NCBI RefSeq assembly: GCF_014873875.1
Contig: NZ_JADBEM010000001.1
Span: 4,464,001-4,528,000, forward strand
DNA length: 64,000 nucleotides
Direction: 5' to 3'
Source: Actinopolymorpha pittospori
GTDB taxonomy: Bacteria > Actinomycetota > Actinomycetes > Propionibacteriales > Actinopolymorphaceae
Part shown: one piece after another, positions 61,133-64,000 of the stretch
Layout: each line of letters opens with the position of its first letter
Numbering within the stretch: the stretch's first letter is position 1
Notes under the pieces: model-generated
The model's input: the letters and a program-made list of their open reading frames with translations, nothing else
Database searches by the model: none
What the model was told of the DNA's origin: nothing
Made by a program: the position numbers and the translations under genes

Positions 61133-61876
61133 CTAGAACGAGATGCCGCCGAGCAGGTGGCCGATGACGTACGTCACGAGCATCGCCAACGCGCCACCGA
61201 CGACGGTCCGGATCGCCGCGGGGCGGGCCTTCGCGCCGCCCAGCCGGGCGCTCACCGCGCCGGTGAGGAGCAGGGCGACGATCACGGCGGCGAAGGTGAC
61301 CGGCACGCGAGCCTGGGCCGGCGGGAACAGAATCGCCACCATCGGCAGCAGGGCGCCGACCGTGAACGCGACGAACGACGCGATCGCGGCGTTCCAGGGG
61401 CTGGTGAGTTCGTCGGGGTCGATGCCGAGCTCGGTCTCCGCGTGTGCGCGCAGCGCGTCGTGCTCGGTGAGCTCCTCGGCGACCTTGCGGGCGAGGTCGG
61501 GGGAGATGCCCTTCGCCTCGTACATCGCGGCGAGCTCCTCCAGCTCCTGGTCGGGCATCTGGTTGAGCTCCCAGCGCTCCTTGTCCAGAAGCGCCTTCTC
61601 GCTGTCACGCTGCGTGCTCACCGAGACGTACTCGCCGGCAGCCATGGAGAACGCGCCGGCGAGCAGGCCGGCGAGTCCCGCGATCAGGAGCGCGGAGCGT
61701 TCGACGTTGGCCGCGGCGACCCCGACGACGATGCCCGCGACCGAGACGATGCCGTCATTGGCGCCGAGCACACCGGCACGCAGCCAGTTCAGGCGACCCG
61801 TCACGCTTCCGATGTGCTGGTCCGGCTCGCTCGCGTGCGTTCCCTCGGATTCCTGCTCGGCCTCTACGTCGCTCAT
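61133..61876 (-). CDS. VIT1/CCC1-family iron/manganese transporter
   Basis: 247 residues. Membrane segments at about 33-55, 62-85, 165-185, 190-210 and 222-245, with GANDGIVSVAGIVVGVAAA and SMAAGEYVSVSTQRDSEK, the hallmark first two helices, and a cytosolic metal-binding helical part rich in Glu (ELEELAAMYEAKGIS). Moves Fe2+/Mn2+ across the membrane. ATG 61876 lies 7 nt after TAACGT, suggesting leaderless start; GTG 61885 is an alternative. Confidence 0.9.
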   Translation of the reverse strand: MSDVEAEQESEGTHASEPDQHIGSVTGRLNWLRAGVLGANDGIVSVAGIVVGVAAANVERSALLIAGLAGLLAGAFSMAAGEYVSVSTQRDSEKALLDKERWELNQMPDQELEELAAMYEAKGISPDLARKVAEELTEHDALRAHAETELGIDPDELTSPWNAAIASFVAFTVGALLPMVAILFPPAQARVPVTFAAVIVALLLTGAVSARLGGAKARPAAIRTVVGGALAMLVTYVIGHLLGGISF

Positions 61877-61930
61877 GAGGGGCACGTTAGCCGGGCACTG
61901 GCTACGTTCGGTAGCGAGGGGAGGCTAATC

Positions 61931-61954
61931 GAACCGCGGCTCGAGCCACGGTTC
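61931..61954. promoter_or_regulatory. 24-bp near-perfect palindrome, candidate operator
   Basis: GAACCG-C-GGCTCGAGCC-A-CGGTTC: 22 of 24 positions are symmetric around CTCGAG. It sits in the 277-bp divergent gap between the VIT and MFS genes, 55 bp upstream of the VIT start. Confidence 0.5.
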
Positions 61955-62153
61955 TGTCGCTCCCGCGACCGGGCTCCGGCGAGTGTCCCGGGCACTGGAT
62001 CCGTGCTGGTCAACGGCCACGGCGCGCTAGCGTCGTCCGCAGCGCGAGCACCCGTCGGACCGGCCCCGCGGAGTGGGACTTTCCTCGTACGACGGGAGAA
62101 AGAGCACAACGCGGATCCTCACGCTGTGCGCCCGACGCGAGGAGATCTCGCAC

Positions 62154-64000
62154 ATGAGCGGCTCCGGCACGCCGACGATCGCGGCCACGAGGCCGCGGCC
62201 GCGCCGACTGGCCGCGAGCTTCATGGCCCTCATGCTCGCCATGCTGCTGGCAGCCCTGGACCAGACGATCGTCTCCACTGCGTTGCCCACCATCGTCAGT
62301 GACCTCGGCGGCCTGTCCCATCTGGCCTGGGTGGTGACCGCGTACCTGCTCGCCTCGACGGTCTCGACGCCGGTGTGGGGGAAGCTCGGCGACCAGTACG
62401 GTCGCAAGCGCCTCTACCAGACCGCGATCGTCGTCTTCCTGATCGGCTCCGTCCTGTGCGGGATCGCGCGTTCGATGGGTGAGCTCATCGCGTTCCGCGC
62501 ACTGCAGGGCCTGGGTGGCGGCGGCCTGATCGTGCTCACCATGTCGGTCGTCGGGGACCTGGTCAGCCCCCGCGAGCGCGGCCGCTACCAGGGCATCTTC
62601 GGCGCGGTGTTCGGGGTCGCGAGCGTCGCGGGACCGCTGCTCGGCGGGTTCTTCGTCGAGCACCTGTCCTGGCGCTGGGCCTTCTACATCAACGTGCCGC
62701 TGGGGATGGTCGCGCTGACGGTGATCGCGATCGTCCTGCCCGCACGCGGCGTGCGCCGGTCGCACCGGATCGACTACCTGGGCGCGCTGGTCCTCGCGGC
62801 CGCGGCGACCTGCCTGGTCCTTGGCACCTCCTGGGGAGGCACGCGGTACCCGTGGGCGTCGCCGGTGATCATCGGGCTCTTCGCGGTCGCGGTCGCGCTC
62901 ATCGTCGGGTGGGTGGCGATCGAACGCCGGGCCGCCGAACCGGTCCTGCCGCTCAGCCTGTTCGCGATACCGGTGTTCCGGATCAGCGCGGCCATCGGCT
63001 TCGTGGTGGGCTTCGTGATGTTCGGCGCCCTGGCGTACCTCCCGCTGTTCCTGCAGGTCGTGCACGGGGTGACGCCCGCGATGTCTGGCATCCACCTGCT
63101 GCCGATGGTGCTGGGGCTGCTGTGCACGTCGGTGGCGAGCGGGCAGGTGATCAGCCGAACCGGCCGCGACAAGGTGTTCCCGATCGTGGGTACGGCGACC
63201 ATCACGGCGGGGCTGTTCCTGTGTTCCCGGCTCGACGAGCACTCGAGCACCCTGGCGACGAGCCTGTCGTTTCTTGTGCTCGGCGCCGGGCTCGGCATGG
63301 TGATGCAGGTGCTGATCACGATCGTGCAGAACGCCGTGGCGTACGCGGACCTCGGCGCGGCCACCTCGGGTGCGACGTTCTCCCGGTCGATGGGGGGAGC
63401 CTTCGGTACGTCGGTGTTCGGCGCTGTCTTCTCCAACCAACTCGTCGCCAACGTCACCGCCCTGCGGTCCGGTCCGCTGCCGTCGAGCTTCGATCCCGCC
63501 GCAGTCCAGCGCGACCCGGGTGCGCTCGGTGCCCTGCCGCCCGGAACGCGGGAGGCGGTCATCCACGCGTACGCCGCCTCGATCCAGAGCGTCTTCGTGT
63601 GGGCGACGCCGGTCGCGGTGCTGGCGTTCGTCCTCGCGTGGTTCGTCCGGGAGCTTCCGCTGCGCCAGACCGCGACCGCGGCTGATCCCAGCGAGGGTCT
63701 CCCGGGGCGGTGTGAGGTCCGCAGTTCGCGGGACGAGATCGAACGTGCACTGTGCCTGCTGATCCGGCGCGACGACCGGGCCAGGGACCTGTACCAGGAG
63801 TTGGGCCGGGCCGCGGGGGTCGCGCTGCCGGCCGGCTCGTTGTGGGCGTTGTGCAAGATCGCCAGGGAGGGACCGGTCGCCGAGGGGGAGTTCGCCGACC
63901 TCACCGGCGTGCGCGCGGAACGCGGCCGGCCCACTCTCGACCGGCTGGTGCAGGCGGGCTACGTCCACCGGGCCGACGGAGCGCTCACGATCAGCACGTC
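62154..64000 (+). CDS. DHA2-family MFS efflux transporter with C-terminal winged-helix-like domain (3' end outside window)
   Basis: 615 codons shown, no stop. GAGGAG precedes the ATG. Fourteen-helix drug/proton antiporter type: LDQTIVSTALPTIVSDLGGL (motif D1), GKLGDQYGRKR (motif A), RALQGLGGGGL, and GPLLGGFFVEHLSWRWAFYINVP (motif C) split by length here. After the last helix (~495) comes a cytosolic segment that reads SLWALCKIAREGPVAEGEFA and RPTLDRLVQAGYVHRADGAL, like a MarR-type wing. Exports hydrophobic compounds by inference. Confidence 0.88.
   Translation, partial: MSGSGTPTIAATRPRPRRLAASFMALMLAMLLAALDQTIVSTALPTIVSDLGGLSHLAWVVTAYLLASTVSTPVWGKLGDQYGRKRLYQTAIVVFLIGSVLCGIARSMGELIAFRALQGLGGGGLIVLTMSVVGDLVSPRERGRYQGIFGAVFGVASVAGPLLGGFFVEHLSWRWAFYINVPLGMVALTVIAIVLPARGVRRSHRIDYLGALVLAAAATCLVLGTSWGGTRYPWASPVIIGLFAVAVALIVGWVAIERRAAEPVLPLSLFAIPVFRISAAIGFVVGFVMFGALAYLPLFLQVVHGVTPAMSGIHLLPMVLGLLCTSVASGQVISRTGRDKVFPIVGTATITAGLFLCSRLDEHSSTLATSLSFLVLGAGLGMVMQVLITIVQNAVAYADLGAATSGATFSRSMGGAFGTSVFGAVFSNQLVANVTALRSGPLPSSFDPAAVQRDPGALGALPPGTREAVIHAYAASIQSVFVWATPVAVLAFVLAWFVRELPLRQTATAADPSEGLPGRCEVRSSRDEIERALCLLIRRDDRARDLYQELGRAAGVALPAGSLWALCKIAREGPVAEGEFADLTGVRAERGRPTLDRLVQAGYVHRADGALTIST

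Overview
This window is a core chromosomal segment of a high-GC Gram-positive bacterium. GC-rich codon use, many GTG/TTG starts, Shine-Dalgarno-led operons and the gene order tRNA-Thr, tRNA-Met, rpmG, hadA, hadB, murB ... tRNA-Trp, secE, nusG, rplK, rplA, rplJ, rplL, rpoB, rpoC, rpsL, rpsG, fusA, tuf, rpsJ ... all point to an actinobacterium. The lipoprotein/secreted-protein pair between rplA and rplJ and the style of several proteins suggest the Propionibacteriales (Nocardioides/Kribbella/Actinopolymorpha-like); this placement is inference. No 16S gene is present to settle it.

Layout. 1-2.4 kb: the start of an F420-type luciferase-like oxidoreductase, a 12-bp minisatellite, and a glycerophosphodiesterase fused to a lamin-tail-like domain. 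2.6-5.2 kb: tRNA-Thr, tRNA-Met, rpmG, a hadAB dehydratase pair, murB. 5.2-8.8 kb (minus strand): an aminoglycoside-phosphotransferase-like kinase, adenosine deaminase, aspartate aminotransferase. 8.97-11.7 kb: tRNA-Trp, secE, nusG, rplK, rplA. 11.9-13.5 kb: a lipoprotein and a secreted protein. 13.5-22.9 kb: an L10-type leader with rplJ-rplL, then rpoB-rpoC. 23.7-28 kb: the str operon (rpsL, rpsG, fusA, tuf). 28.5-38.3 kb: the S10 and spc operons. 38.5-41.2 kb: secY-adk-map. 41.3-45.9 kb: a DUF1707-type membrane protein and the alpha operon (infA, rpmJ, rpsM, rpsK, rpsD, rpoA, rplQ). 46-47.5 kb: truA and an RsmC-like methyltransferase. 47.5-53.4 kb: a less conserved island with a SigE-type sigma factor and a proline/threonine-repeat membrane protein, a double-frameshifted quinone oxidoreductase gene, a fragment of another oxidoreductase, an ABC-F protein, a hypothetical protein and a lipoprotein sugar dehydrogenase. 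53.7-61 kb: rplM-rpsI-glmM, an MBL hydrolase, a tandem GNAT, a 64-bp direct repeat, coaA, glmS. 61.1-64 kb: a VIT1/CCC1-like transporter and a DHA2-type MFS transporter with a C-terminal winged-helix-like domain, cut by the window edge.

The genes form the transcription-translation core: RNA polymerase (rpoB, rpoC, rpoA), most ribosomal proteins, elongation factors, Sec translocase and cell-wall amino-sugar synthesis (murB, glmM, glmS). No phage, CRISPR or defence island is visible. The most notable signals are (i) substitutions at textbook antibiotic-resistance positions in four separate targets (S12 R43 and A88; RpoB T432/A436/H466; EF-Tu A262; L11 T28/P32), (ii) an identical 24-nt leader element upstream of both rpsL and rpsJ, (iii) an intact-looking rplJ attenuator leader, (iv) a two-frameshift oxidoreductase gene that stays open end to end, and (v) several repeat structures. 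All alignments are from memory of the families; no database search was possible.
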